Source: Shimia sp040225985 (GTDB lineage Bacteria; Pseudomonadota; Alphaproteobacteria; Rhodobacterales; Rhodobacteraceae). Taken from it: a stretch of DNA of 64,000 nt. Positions 43,701 to 52,520 of the stretch are shown here, one piece after another (positions within the stretch are counted from its first letter, which is position 1; the number at the start of each line of letters is the position of its first letter). Position numbers and translations under genes: made by a program. The stretch is from contig NZ_JBBPEU010000007.1 in NCBI RefSeq assembly GCF_040225985.1, positions 62,001 to 126,000 on the forward strand. Direction: 5' to 3'. The notes under the pieces are model-generated. The model had not been told where the DNA came from. It searched no databases and saw only the letters and a program-made list of their open reading frames with translations.

Positions 43701-44292
43701 TAAAGGGGCGTTCGGTTTTCTGTTCAGCCTCGGGCTGGCCATGTTCGCCGGGGTGGCGTTGCAGTTCGACATACAGGCGGTCGGCGAAAATCTCGTGAAA
43801 CTGACGCATCATAGCCTCGGCAGCGGCGCGCTGGCCGTTGCGCAGGGTGCGCCCGATCGGGCCGTCCGGCCCGCCGGTGAGGCAAATCAGGCCCGCCGAC
43901 CGCGCGGCGAGTTCCTCCATCGAGACCTGCGGCAGCTGCCCGCCCTTGTCCACATACAGGCAGGAGGTCAGCTTCATCAGGTTCTCGTAGCCTTGTTCAC
44001 GCTGCGCCAGCAGGACGATAGGTGCAGGTTTCGGGGGTTGGGTGCGCCCGGACGGGTCGTCATGGGGCATGGTGATATCCACCTGCATCCCGACAATCGG
44101 CTGCACCCCCGCACCCTGCGCGGTGACCGAGAATTCAAGCGCGGCAAACAGGTTGTTGGTGTCTGTGATGGCCACGGCGGGCATGTTCATGTCGACACAG
44201 GTGCCGGGCAATTTCTTGACCCGCATCGCCCCTTCGAGAAGGGAATATTCGGTGTGGACGCGGAGATGGATGAATCGGGGATGGCTGCTCAT
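40774..44292 (-). CDS. dnaE: DNA polymerase III alpha subunit
   Basis: A 1,172-residue replicative polymerase of the DnaE1 type. N-terminal PHP domain (FIHLRVHTEYSLLEGAMRVKKL), polymerase core with PGRGSGAGSLVAYAL and the catalytic aspartates in MPDFDIDFCMDRR near residue 403, QEQVMQIAQVMANYTLGGADLLRRAMGKK, and the C-terminal OB fold (VVKMAGRVSGRQERKSARGNRFAFAQLSD). The start at 44292 (MSSHPRFIHL) is standard. No beta or epsilon subunit gene is close. Confidence 0.96.
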   Translation of the reverse strand: MSSHPRFIHLRVHTEYSLLEGAMRVKKLPGTCVDMNMPAVAITDTNNLFAALEFSVTAQGAGVQPIVGMQVDITMPHDDPSGRTQPPKPAPIVLLAQREQGYENLMKLTSCLYVDKGGQLPQVSMEELAARSAGLICLTGGPDGPIGRTLRNGQRAAAEAMMRQFHEIFADRLYVELQRHPGEHGQPEAEQKTERPFIEMAYDMDIPLVATNDVYFPKPDMYEAHDALICIAEGAYVDQQDGRRRLTSQHYFKSQEEMITLFADLPEAIENTVEIAQRCAFATYRRDPILPKFADDEVAELRRIANEGLQARLAVIPHAVSVEEYQERLDFELGIIEGMGFPGYFLIVADFIQWAKDHDIPVGPGRGSGAGSLVAYALTITDLDPLRYSLLFERFLNPERVSMPDFDIDFCMDRREEVIKYVQEKYGRDKVGQIITFGALLSKAAVRDIGRVLQMPYGQVDRLSKLIPVEGVKPMSIADALKEEPRLREEARNEEVVDRLLTYGQQVEGLLRNASTHAAGVVIGDRPLDALVPLYQDPKSDMPATQFNMKWVEQAGLVKFDFLGLKTLTVIQNAIEQIHASGRPLHVAADGTQLYEPAEGAENQINAIPLDDEATYKLYAAAKTVAVFQVESTGMMDALKRMKPTCIEDIVALVALYRPGPMENIPVYCEVKNGLREIESVHPLIDHILEETQGIIVYQEQVMQIAQVMANYTLGGADLLRRAMGKKIKEAMDAERPKFEKGAAENGVDAKKASEVFDLLEKFANYGFNKSHAAAYAVVSYQTAWLKANHPVEFMAGVMNCDIHLTDKLSVYFEEVKKKLALPYVPPCVNRSDATFKVVDGALVYGLGALKNVGVEAMNLVTNGRKVDGVDKPFATLFDFARRVDLKRVGKRPLEMLARAGAFDELDNNRRRVLESLDALVNYSAAIQDQKTSNQVSLFGEAGDDLPEPRLSPVGDWLPAERLDEEARAIGFFLSGHPLEDYMPALKRKKVLTMDEVAEQAKGGRCVVKMAGRVSGRQERKSARGNRFAFAQLSDPTGAYEVTIFSDTLEKCREYLETGSKVVVTVEAEVESDQLKLLAKSIAPVDTVVADAGSAGLRIFIEDTTAIAPVASVLQQAADSVKSGGRGPVMFCLMDPALPGEVEMDTGREFPVNPQIKGAIKSLDGVMMVEEY

Positions 44293-44614
44293 GGGGCCAA
44301 GCTATCCCAGACCGGCAGGCAATGGGAAGACGCACCTTGACCGGCGTTCTGCACAGGAATTCATCGCAATTTGAAGGAAATCCCTTTGGGTCTTTCAAAT
44401 AAAAGCAAATAACAACTCTTGGGCAGAGCCGGGATTTGCACGAATTTTCAGAGCCTTGCGTCTGCACGGTTTTTCAGCAAAACAGTCAGCGACCTGCCTT
44501 TTGCGGCCACGTCCCCCTTGCGCGGTTGGGCGGGGGCTTTCTAGGGTAGCGCAGCTTAAACATTGGGCATTCCGGCTTTTGGCTAGCACCGCCCCAACAA
44601 GGACAACAACGCGC
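44293..44614 (+). promoter_or_regulatory. Intergenic region before the BMP transporter operon
   Basis: About 320 bases between divergent dnaE and the ABC operon. It holds no gene that I can support and must contain both promoters. I looked for a purine or similar riboswitch and see none. AAGGA lies about 11 bases before the ABC ATG. Confidence 0.45.
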
Positions 44615-46144
44615 ATGACAGGGACGTTGCTAAGTATTTCCGGTCTGACCAAAGCCTATCCCGGCGTGGTCGCGAATGACACCGTGTCTTTCGACATAAA
44701 GGAAGGCGAAGTGCACGCCCTTCTGGGTGAGAACGGCGCAGGAAAGTCCACGCTGGTCAAGATGATCTACGGGCTGGTGAAACCCGACAGCGGCACGATG
44801 ACATGGCGAGGCGAGGCCTTTGCCCCGTCCGAACCGCGGGTCGCGCGGGCCTCGGGTGTAGCGATGGTGTTCCAGCATTTTTCGCTGTTCGATGCGCTGA
44901 GCGTGGCCGAAAACGTTGCCCTCGGCATGGAAAACCCGCCGAAGATGGGCGATCTGGCGCGCCGCATCCGCAAAGTGTCTGAGAACTACGGCCTGCCGCT
45001 GGACCCCAACCGTACTGTGGGCGACCTGTCTGCGGGGGAACGCCAGCGCGTCGAGATTATCCGCTGCCTGTTGCAGGATCCGAAACTTCTGATCATGGAT
45101 GAACCGACCAGCGTTCTGACCCCGCAAGAGGTGGAAATCCTGTTCAAGACGCTGAACAAGCTGAAGGCGGAAGGCACGTCGATCCTCTATATTTCGCACA
45201 AGCTCGAAGAAATCCGGACCTTGTGCGACCACGCGACGATCCTGCGATTGGGCAAGAACGTAGGCGAATGTGTTCCGTCCGAGACCTCGGCCCGCGAGAT
45301 GGCAGAGATGATGGTGGGCGATACCCTGCAAACGCCGACCCGCAGCACCGAGAAAACGGGCGAGGTGGTGCTGGATGTGTCGGGCCTGTCGATCGAGTCG
45401 ACATCGGCCTTTGGGACAAAACTGAAGAACATTCATTTCACGGTGCACGCGGGCGAAATCCTTGGCATCGGCGGAGTGGCCGGCAACGGGCAGGATGAAT
45501 TGCTGGCGGCGCTGTCAGGCGAAAGCCTGACATGGAAGGACGCGATCAAGGTCAAGGGGCGAGAGGTGGCCAACCTGGGCCCCAACGCGCGGCGTGAGTT
45601 GGGCATTCTGGCCGCGCCGGAAGAGCGGCTGGGCCATGCGGCGGCACCGGATATGAGTCTCACCGAAAACGCCCTGCTGACCGGCGCAATCCGCGAGGAA
45701 CTGACCTCGAACGGGTTCGTGAAATGGGCCGACACCACCAGTTTCGCCGAAAGCATCATCAAGGCTTTTGACGTGCGCACCCCCGGCACCCATGTGGCGG
45801 CGCGGGCCTTGTCCGGGGGCAACCTGCAGAAATTCGTGATCGGGCGCGAGGTACTGCAACGCCCCGAAGTCCTGATCGTGAACCAGCCGACATGGGGCGT
45901 GGATGCCGCGGCAGCGGCGGCGATCCGGCAGGCGCTCTTGGATCTGGCCGCAAATGGCACGGCTATCGTTGTCATCTCGCAGGATCTGGATGAACTCATG
46001 GAAATCTCGGACCGCTTTGGCGCGCTGAATGAGGGGCGTCTGTCTGACCTGCGCCCGACGGCGGGTCTGACGATTGACGAAATCGGCCTGATGATGGGCG
46101 GCGCCCACGGAATGGAAGTGGCCAAGGTGGGAGAAGACGCATGA
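44615..46144 (+). CDS. ABC transporter ATP-binding protein, nucleoside/BMP type
   Basis: A 509-residue protein with two fused ABC domains. The first has Walker A GENGAGKSTL near residue 38, signature LSAGERQRVEI and Walker B LLIMDEPTSVL; the second has a degenerate Walker A (GGVAGNGQDE), signature LSGGNLQKFVIGRE and VLIVNQPTWGVD. This layout is shared by sugar and purine-nucleoside importers with BMP-type binding proteins. The stop overlaps the first permease by four bases. First gene of the operon. Confidence 0.93.
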   Translation: MTGTLLSISGLTKAYPGVVANDTVSFDIKEGEVHALLGENGAGKSTLVKMIYGLVKPDSGTMTWRGEAFAPSEPRVARASGVAMVFQHFSLFDALSVAENVALGMENPPKMGDLARRIRKVSENYGLPLDPNRTVGDLSAGERQRVEIIRCLLQDPKLLIMDEPTSVLTPQEVEILFKTLNKLKAEGTSILYISHKLEEIRTLCDHATILRLGKNVGECVPSETSAREMAEMMVGDTLQTPTRSTEKTGEVVLDVSGLSIESTSAFGTKLKNIHFTVHAGEILGIGGVAGNGQDELLAALSGESLTWKDAIKVKGREVANLGPNARRELGILAAPEERLGHAAAPDMSLTENALLTGAIREELTSNGFVKWADTTSFAESIIKAFDVRTPGTHVAARALSGGNLQKFVIGREVLQRPEVLIVNQPTWGVDAAAAAAIRQALLDLAANGTAIVVISQDLDELMEISDRFGALNEGRLSDLRPTAGLTIDEIGLMMGGAHGMEVAKVGEDA

Positions 46145-47220
46145 TCAAGCTGGAAAAACGCCCCATGCCGTCGCGCACCCTGTCACTGGCCACGCCCCTG
46201 ATCGCGGTTGTGGTGACCATGATCGCGGGCGGGTTGCTGTTTGCCGCCCTTGGCAAGAACCCGTTCGAGGCGATCCGCACGATTTTCTGGGATCCCCTGT
46301 TCGGGCAATACGCCTTTTATTATCGCCCGCAGCTTTTGGTGAAGGGCGCGCCGCTGATCCTGATCGCGATTGGCCTGTCGCTGGGGTTTCGCGCGGGCAT
46401 CTGGAATATCGGGGCCGAAGGGCAATACATCATTGGGGCCTTGTGTGGCGCGGGAGCCGGATTGGCCTTTTACCCGTCGGACAGCATCTTTCTGTTCCCG
46501 TTCATGGTGATTGCCGGGGCGCTGGGGGGCTGGGCCTGGGCGATGATCCCGGCCCTGCTGAAGGTGAAATTCGGCACCAATGAAATTCTGGTGTCGCTGA
46601 TGCTGGTCTACGTGGCCGACCAGTTGCTGGCGAAAATGGCGCTGGGGCTTTTGAAGAACCCCGAGGGGTTCGGCTTTCCGGGGTCGCGCAACCTTGCTGA
46701 ATGGGAGGCCGCAACCAGCTGGATCGCACCGGAATACGGGATGCACTGGGGCGTGGCCGCCGCGTTGGGGGCCGTGATCCTGGCCTATGTGCTGCTGAAC
46801 AAGCACATCCTTGGCTTCAACATCCGCCTCTCGGGTGAGGCCCCGCGCGCCGCGCGGTTTGCAGGGGTGAACCCGGCGCGGCTGATCCTGTTCTGCCTGG
46901 GCACCGCCGGGGCGCTGGCCGGTCTGGCCGGTCTGTTCGAGGTCGCGGGGCCGTCCGGTCAGGTGAATATCGACTTTGCCGCAGGCTATGGCTTTACCGC
47001 GATCATCGTGGCGTTTCTGGGCCGGTTGCATCCGGTGGGCATCCTGTTGGCGGGCCTGCTGATGGCGCTGACCTATATCGGTGGCGACATCGCGGAATCG
47101 CAGCTGCAACTGCCCGCCGCCGCCATTCAGGTGTTTCAGGGGATGTTGTTGTTCTTTCTTCTGGCGCTGGACCTGCTGACCAATTACCGCATCAAATTCG
47201 CCGTTCGGGGAGCTGCATAA
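46141..47220 (+). CDS. ABC transporter permease 1 (BMP-associated)
   Basis: A 359-residue inner-membrane protein with about nine hydrophobic segments, including LILIAIGLSLGFRAGIWNIGAEGQYIIGAL and NPARLILFCLGTAGALAGLAGLFEVAG. The FRAGIWNIGAEGQ motif is typical of branched/nucleoside BPD-type permeases. It overlaps the ATPase gene and the second permease, forming one operon. Confidence 0.92.
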   Translation: MIKLEKRPMPSRTLSLATPLIAVVVTMIAGGLLFAALGKNPFEAIRTIFWDPLFGQYAFYYRPQLLVKGAPLILIAIGLSLGFRAGIWNIGAEGQYIIGALCGAGAGLAFYPSDSIFLFPFMVIAGALGGWAWAMIPALLKVKFGTNEILVSLMLVYVADQLLAKMALGLLKNPEGFGFPGSRNLAEWEAATSWIAPEYGMHWGVAAALGAVILAYVLLNKHILGFNIRLSGEAPRAARFAGVNPARLILFCLGTAGALAGLAGLFEVAGPSGQVNIDFAAGYGFTAIIVAFLGRLHPVGILLAGLLMALTYIGGDIAESQLQLPAAAIQVFQGMLLFFLLALDLLTNYRIKFAVRGAA

Positions 47221-48140
47221 TGGATCTTTCTGCGATTAACCCCGTCCTGCTGATTGCCTCGCTCATGGTGGCGGCGACGCCGCTGTTGCTGGCCGCGATT
47301 GGCGAACTTGTCGTAGAACGCGCGGGTGTTCTGAACCTCGGGGTCGAGGGTATGATGATCGTCGGCGCGATTGCGGGCTTCGCGATCTCGGTGGAAACCG
47401 GGTCGCCCTTTGTCGGTGTCATCGCCGCCGCAGCCTGTGGGGCGCTGCTGTCGCTGCTGTTCGCCTTCCTGACCCAGTTCGCGCTGGCCAACCAGGTGGC
47501 GTCGGGTCTGGCGCTGACCCTGTTCGGGTTAGGGTTGTCGGCGCTGATGGGGCAAAGCTATGTCGGGGTGCGCCCGCCGGAGATGGCGCGGCTGGACGTG
47601 CCGGTTCTGAGTGATCTGCCGATCGTCGGTCCGATCCTGTTCAGCCATGATCCTATTCTCTACTTCGGGCTCGCGCTGACCGCCGGTGTCTGGGCGTGGC
47701 TGAAATACGCCCGCGGCGGCCTTGTACTGCGCGCGGTCGGAGAAAACCACGATGCCGCCCACGCGCTGGGGTATAACGTGATCCGTGTGCGGGTGCTGGC
47801 CATCATGTTCGGCGGGGCCTGTGCTGGCATTGGCGGCGCCTATATCAGCCTGATCCGCGTGCCGCAGTGGACCGAGGGCATGACCGCCGGAATCGGCTGG
47901 ATCGCGCTGGCGCTGGTGGTGTTCGCGAGTTGGAAACCGTGGCGTGCACTGCTGGGTGCCTATCTGTTCGGCGGGATCAACGTGCTACAGCTGAACCTGC
48001 AGGCTGCAGGGGTCGCAATTCCGGTCGAGTACTTGGCAATGTCGCCATATCTGATAACCATTCTGGTGCTGGTTATCATGTCGGCCGACAAAAGCGGTGC
48101 GCCTGCGTCGCTGGGCCGGACATTCCATGCCTCGCAATGA
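47220..48140 (+). CDS. ABC transporter permease 2 (BMP-associated)
   Basis: A 306-residue membrane protein: LLLAAIGELVVERAGVLNLGVEGMMIVGAIAGF is the permease motif, followed by about eight hydrophobic segments and a short polar tail. It heterodimerises with permease 1. Its start overlaps the upstream stop (TAATG). Confidence 0.92.
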   Translation: MDLSAINPVLLIASLMVAATPLLLAAIGELVVERAGVLNLGVEGMMIVGAIAGFAISVETGSPFVGVIAAAACGALLSLLFAFLTQFALANQVASGLALTLFGLGLSALMGQSYVGVRPPEMARLDVPVLSDLPIVGPILFSHDPILYFGLALTAGVWAWLKYARGGLVLRAVGENHDAAHALGYNVIRVRVLAIMFGGACAGIGGAYISLIRVPQWTEGMTAGIGWIALALVVFASWKPWRALLGAYLFGGINVLQLNLQAAGVAIPVEYLAMSPYLITILVLVIMSADKSGAPASLGRTFHASQ

Positions 48141-48180
48141 CGGGGTGTTCATACTTTACATCAACAGGGGGAAAACCTGC

Positions 48181-49254
48181 ATGAAACTCACCAAACTTCT
48201 GACAAGCGCGGCTGTCGCGCTGGGTCTGGCAACCACGGCCATGGCCATGGACAAGACCAAGGTCGGCTTTGTCTATGTGGGCCCGGTCGGCGATGGCGGC
48301 TGGACCTATGAGCACGATCAGGGCCGCAAGGCCGTTGTCGAGCATTTCGGCGACAAGGTTGAAACCGTATACGTGGAATCGGTGCCGGAAGGCCCGGACG
48401 CGGAACGCGTGATGACCCAGATGGCGCTTGATGGTGCCGACCTGATCTTCACCACCTCGTTTGGTTACATGGACCAGACCATCAACGTGGCCAAGAAGTT
48501 CCCGAACGTGAAATTCGAGCACGCGACCGGTTACAAGACCGCACCGAACGTGTCGGTCTATTCGGCCCGTTTCTATGAAGGACGCGCCGTTCAGGGCCAC
48601 ATTGCAGGCAAGATGACCAAGACCAACACCATCGGGTACATCGCATCCTTCCCGATCCCCGAAGTGATCCGTGGCATCAACTCGGCCTATATCCACGCCA
48701 AGAAGGTAAACCCCGACGTCCAGTTCAAGATCGTCTGGGCCTATACCTGGTTTGATCCCGCGAAAGAGGCCGATGCGGCCAAGGCGCTGATCGAACAGGG
48801 TGCGGACGTAATCCTGCAGCACACCGACTCGACCGCGCCGCAGGCCGCGGCACAGGCCGCTGGCAATGTCGTGACCTTTGGTCAGGCGTCTGACATGGCT
48901 GAATACGCGCCCTTCCCGCGCGTTTCGTCGATCATTGACGACTGGGCGCCCTACTACATCGCGCGCACCCAGGCCGTGATGGACGGCACTTGGGAAACCA
49001 AGTCGACCTGGGACGGCATTGGCGCCGGCATGGTGGGCATTGGCGAAATCACCGATGCGGTACCTGCCGACGTGAAAGCCGAAGCCGAAGCTCTGCGTGA
49101 TGCGCTGGCGGATGGCTCGTACCATGCCTTCACCGGCCCGCTGAACAAGCAGGACGGCACCCCGTGGCTGGCCGACGGCGAAACCGCGGATGACGGCACC
49201 CTGGCCGGCATGAACTTCTATGTTGAAGGTCTGGACGCGGAAATCCCGAACTGA
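48181..49254 (+). CDS. BMP family substrate-binding protein
   Basis: A 357-residue periplasmic lipoprotein-like or secreted binding protein; signal peptide KLTKLLTSAAVALGLATTAMA and then MDKTKVGFVYVGPVGDGGWTYEHDQGRK, the typical BMP/PnrA start. Later FTTSFGYMDQTINVAKKFPNVKFEHATG and GRAVQGHIAGKMTKTN are conserved. No lipobox cysteine is visible, so a free periplasmic protein is likely. The ligand is probably a nucleoside or related compound. Unusually it is last in the operon. A strong terminator follows. Confidence 0.92.
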   Translation: MKLTKLLTSAAVALGLATTAMAMDKTKVGFVYVGPVGDGGWTYEHDQGRKAVVEHFGDKVETVYVESVPEGPDAERVMTQMALDGADLIFTTSFGYMDQTINVAKKFPNVKFEHATGYKTAPNVSVYSARFYEGRAVQGHIAGKMTKTNTIGYIASFPIPEVIRGINSAYIHAKKVNPDVQFKIVWAYTWFDPAKEADAAKALIEQGADVILQHTDSTAPQAAAQAAGNVVTFGQASDMAEYAPFPRVSSIIDDWAPYYIARTQAVMDGTWETKSTWDGIGAGMVGIGEITDAVPADVKAEAEALRDALADGSYHAFTGPLNKQDGTPWLADGETADDGTLAGMNFYVEGLDAEIPN

Positions 49255-49275
49255 TCGCGACTTGCGCGACATTGG

Positions 49276-49306
49276 AAAGGCCCGCCCATCCGGCGGGCCT
49301 TTTTTA
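49276..49306 (+). terminator. Terminator of the BMP transporter operon
   Basis: Perfect 11-bp stem AAAGGCCCGCC / GGCGGGCCTTT with a five-base loop and a T run, 21 bases after the stop. The convergent AraC gene ends at 49304, so the hairpin may serve both directions. Confidence 0.9.
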
Positions 49307-50338
49307 TGGGGTGCCTTTTGTCCCCAAGGCCCCGGTGGCCCGAAACGCGGCCGGGGATTGGCCGGTCCAGTCGCGGAAGGCGCGGCGGAAACTGCGCGGT
49401 TCGCGATAGCCAAGACTGCGCCCGATCTCGGCAACCGGTCGGTTCGTTTCCAGCAAGAGTTCCTTGGCGCGGGCGCAGATATAGGTCGCCCGCAGCGCAC
49501 GAAAGGACGTGCCCAGCGCTCTCAGCGCGCGCTGCAACGAGCGCGGGGTGATCGCCATCAACCGCGCGATCGCAGCCTCGTTCGGGGTTTGGATGGTTGC
49601 GCCGGTCAGGTGTAGCATCTGCATCACTTCGTCCCGCAGGTTCTGGGCCGGGGCGACCCCCATCAGGGCGGTCAGTTCCTCAAGCGATAGGGTCCTGTCC
49701 GGAGAAGGGGCGCCGGGATTGCGCGTGGCAAGGTCCGACAGGCGGATTGCCACGGCAGGCATATCCGTGCCCGTGCGGATCGGCACGCCGGCAAGCTGCG
49801 TCAACCCTGCGAGGTCTTCGGCATTGGCCTCGGGGATCTCGACCCAGTCAGGCTGCCACGCCTTTCCCAGAAAATGGCGCGCCACATCGCCAATCACGAA
49901 CAGGGCACCTTCGTCGAGATGGCGATGCCCCACCACGGACAACCCCCGAGAGTTGCGCCCCACTACAAGGTGCGTCGCGGTCTGTCGCATCACAACGACC
50001 GATCCGGGGTGGGTCAGGAACAGCGCCCGGCGCCCGCGATCCAGTGCCGTGGCCAGGTCGGGCGCACCCAGAACATACTGCGCATAGGCCCCGTAAGTTG
50101 CATACTCAAACGCCTGCCCAATCCGCGCCCCGAGATGCCTGTCGCCAATGGCCCGCGCAACGGTTTCGATCAAGACTGCTTCGGTGGCATAAGGCAGGAA
50201 CCCAGCGCCCTTGCGCAGCATGGCCCGCGTCAGACCCGTGGCGCGCAGAGCCTCGTCCACCTGCTGTCGCGACGCAAAACGCCCCAGCAAGTCGACCACC
50301 TTGGTTAGTTCAAGCAGGTTCACCATCTTGCGCTGCAT
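49304..50338 (-). CDS. AraC family transcriptional regulator
   Basis: A 344-residue regulator. The N-terminal two thirds resemble the arabinose-binding-like domain of the GadX/OruR group (GDRHLGARIGQAFEYATYGAYAQYVLGAPDLATAL). The C-terminal AraC HTH pair spans about residues 245-335: RSLQRALRALGTSFRALRATY and PVAEIGRSLGYREPRSFRRAFRDWTGQSPAAFR. It is divergent from the DUF1254 genes with a 104-base gap, so it likely regulates them. Confidence 0.9.
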   Translation of the reverse strand: MQRKMVNLLELTKVVDLLGRFASRQQVDEALRATGLTRAMLRKGAGFLPYATEAVLIETVARAIGDRHLGARIGQAFEYATYGAYAQYVLGAPDLATALDRGRRALFLTHPGSVVVMRQTATHLVVGRNSRGLSVVGHRHLDEGALFVIGDVARHFLGKAWQPDWVEIPEANAEDLAGLTQLAGVPIRTGTDMPAVAIRLSDLATRNPGAPSPDRTLSLEELTALMGVAPAQNLRDEVMQMLHLTGATIQTPNEAAIARLMAITPRSLQRALRALGTSFRALRATYICARAKELLLETNRPVAEIGRSLGYREPRSFRRAFRDWTGQSPAAFRATGALGTKGTP

Positions 50339-50442
50339 GACATCAGATTGTCGGAAAATGACCCCTCACGCAATGCTAAGGTTCCACTGCCGCTTTCCGT
50401 ACCCGGACGAGATGGCGTGACAATGAGGAAAAGATTTGCAGC

Positions 50443-51501
50443 ATGACACAGTTTTCGAAAACCGCATGGCCGTTGGCCTTGGCGTCCGCTTTGATAACCA
50501 GCGGGGCGTTTGCCCAGACCTTTGATCAGACCCTCGACGCGCTTGCCGAAAGTCGTGACATTCCCGTCACCATCGACAATTTCGCTCGTGCAGCGAGCGA
50601 CATTGAGTTCGACAAATACGTGACGCTCGCCGGGGGCATCAACCGCTTCTACCACTTCCGCGCCCCCACGCCGGTCGACAACCAACCCACCGTGCGTATG
50701 AACCGCGACACGCTCTACAGCACAGCTGTTGTCGATATCTCTGAAGGCGCGACGCTGACCCTGCCAGATGTGGGCGACCGCTATATGACCGCAATGATCT
50801 ACAATCAGGATCACTTTGTGAACGCGGTCTTTCACGGCGGCGGCACCTATACGCTGGACATGAAGACCTTCGATACAAGCTACGTGATCGTCTTCATGCG
50901 CACGCTGGTCGATGCCGATGACGCGCAAGACGTGGCAGCGGTCAACACCATTCAGGACCAGATGCAGATCGAAGCGATCGCATCCAAGCCCTTTATGCTG
51001 AAGGACTATGACGAAGACGCCTACGAGGCGCTGGTCGATAGGTTCCGCGCGCTATTGCCGTTTACTGGCGGAATCAAGGGCACATTTGGGACCAAAGACA
51101 GTGTAGTCCAAATCCGTCACCTGATCGGCACCGCTGTTGGCTGGGGTGGCCTGCCTGAAACCGAGGCGATGTATCCGTCCAACGTGCCGGGCCTGCCTGT
51201 GGGCGAATACAAGATCGAGCTACCCGCCAAGGTACCCGTGGGGGCCTTCTGGTCGGTCAGCCTCTATAATGCCGAAGGGTTTTTCGAACCCAATGATCTG
51301 AATGCCTATGTGGTCAATTCAGTCATGGGCGCGCGCAACGATGACGGCTCGATGACAGTGCATCTCGGCGGATGCGACGATGGTCGCGTGAACTGCCTGC
51401 CGATAATGGATGGCTGGAACTACGTCATCCGCCTGTACCAGCCCGGCCCGGAAATCCTCGACGGCATCTGGACCTTCCCCGATGTGGAACCCGCGAATTG
51501 A
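50443..51501 (+). CDS. DUF1254/DUF1214 domain protein 1
   Basis: A 352-residue secreted protein: signal peptide (WPLALASALITSGAFAQ), then a DUF1254 region (RMNRDTLYSTAVVDISEGATLTLPDVGDRYMTAMIYNQDH) and a DUF1214 region (VPVGAFWSVSLYNAEGFFEPNDLNAYVVNS, WNYVIRLYQPGPEILDGIWTFPDVEPAN). Such proteins are periplasmic with unknown function. First of three tandem paralogues controlled, probably, by the divergent AraC gene. AGGAAAAG precedes the ATG. Confidence 0.88.
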   Translation: MTQFSKTAWPLALASALITSGAFAQTFDQTLDALAESRDIPVTIDNFARAASDIEFDKYVTLAGGINRFYHFRAPTPVDNQPTVRMNRDTLYSTAVVDISEGATLTLPDVGDRYMTAMIYNQDHFVNAVFHGGGTYTLDMKTFDTSYVIVFMRTLVDADDAQDVAAVNTIQDQMQIEAIASKPFMLKDYDEDAYEALVDRFRALLPFTGGIKGTFGTKDSVVQIRHLIGTAVGWGGLPETEAMYPSNVPGLPVGEYKIELPAKVPVGAFWSVSLYNAEGFFEPNDLNAYVVNSVMGARNDDGSMTVHLGGCDDGRVNCLPIMDGWNYVIRLYQPGPEILDGIWTFPDVEPAN

Positions 51502-51515
51502 CACAGGAGACAACA

Positions 51516-52520
51516 ATGAAACTTTTTACAACTCTGGCGCTTTGCGCAGCCACGGCGACCTTGGCCCATGCCGAGGACATCACGATCCAGAACCTCATGC
51601 GCGCGGAAAGCGACACGATGTTCCGGATGACGATGCAGACCAGCGGTAAGGGCATCGGAGAGATCGCCCATGAGCGGCAGGTCGTCTCTGCCGACGGGCC
51701 ACAGCCGATCATCCGGCCCAACCAGGACACCTTATATTCTTCTTCCATCGTCGACTTGTCACAGCCGGTGAAGGTGACGTTGCCTGAGGGCGATGGACGG
51801 TTCCAGTCGGTGCTGGTCATCAGCCAGGACCACTACAACTTCGCCTATGCCACGCCCGGCGCCTATGAGCTGACCGAGGACGAGGTTGGGACGCGCTTCG
51901 CGATGCTCTTGTTCCGCACCTTCGTCGATGCCAGTGATCCCGACGATGCCGCCCGCGCCCATACCGTTCAGGACGGAATACGCCTGGAAGGCGGTGGAAC
52001 CGGTCCGTTCGAAGCACCCGACTGGGATCTTGAAAACCTTGCCGAAGCACGGCAGGCGGTCAGCGACCTTGCCGCGGCTGTCGGCCTTGATGCGAGCACG
52101 GCCTTTGGTCGTCGCGACGAAGTGGACCCGCTCGGCCACCTGATCGGGATGGCGGGCTGGGCGGGTCAACCGGCCACGACGGCGGCGGCCTTTGTGGATG
52201 CCGTCGATTTGAATGACGGCGAAACGCCTCATACAGTAACGTTGCGTGATGTGCCGGTGGACGCGTTCTGGTCGATCACCGTCTACGACGCCGATGGCTT
52301 CCTCGCGCCGAACGGATTGAAGCGCAACAGTTTCAACAACACCTCCGCCACGCCGCACGCAGATGGCTCATATACCATTCACTTTGGGGCCTGCGAGGAC
52401 GGGCGGATCAACTGCATCCCCGTCACGCCAGATTGGAACTATACCGTGCGCCTCTACCAGCCACGCGCCGAGGTTCTTGATGGCAGTTGGGTGTTCCCCG
52501 AGATCACACCTGTCGACTGA
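51516..52520 (+). CDS. DUF1254/DUF1214 domain protein 2
   Basis: A 334-residue paralogue of the previous gene with its own signal peptide (KLFTTLALCAATATLAHA). RPNQDTLYSSSIVDLSQPVKVTLPEGDGRFQSVLVISQDHYNF and VDAFWSITVYDADGFLAPNGLKRNSFNNTSATPH, WNYTVRLYQPRAEVLDGSWVFPEITPVD mark the two domains. AGGAG is eight bases before the ATG at 51516, 15 bases after the upstream stop. Probably cotranscribed. Confidence 0.87.
   Translation: MKLFTTLALCAATATLAHAEDITIQNLMRAESDTMFRMTMQTSGKGIGEIAHERQVVSADGPQPIIRPNQDTLYSSSIVDLSQPVKVTLPEGDGRFQSVLVISQDHYNFAYATPGAYELTEDEVGTRFAMLLFRTFVDASDPDDAARAHTVQDGIRLEGGGTGPFEAPDWDLENLAEARQAVSDLAAAVGLDASTAFGRRDEVDPLGHLIGMAGWAGQPATTAAAFVDAVDLNDGETPHTVTLRDVPVDAFWSITVYDADGFLAPNGLKRNSFNNTSATPHADGSYTIHFGACEDGRINCIPVTPDWNYTVRLYQPRAEVLDGSWVFPEITPVD

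Noticed and set aside
44293..44614. Purine riboswitch before the nucleoside-type transporter
   Set aside because: The three-stem purine aptamer core is not present.
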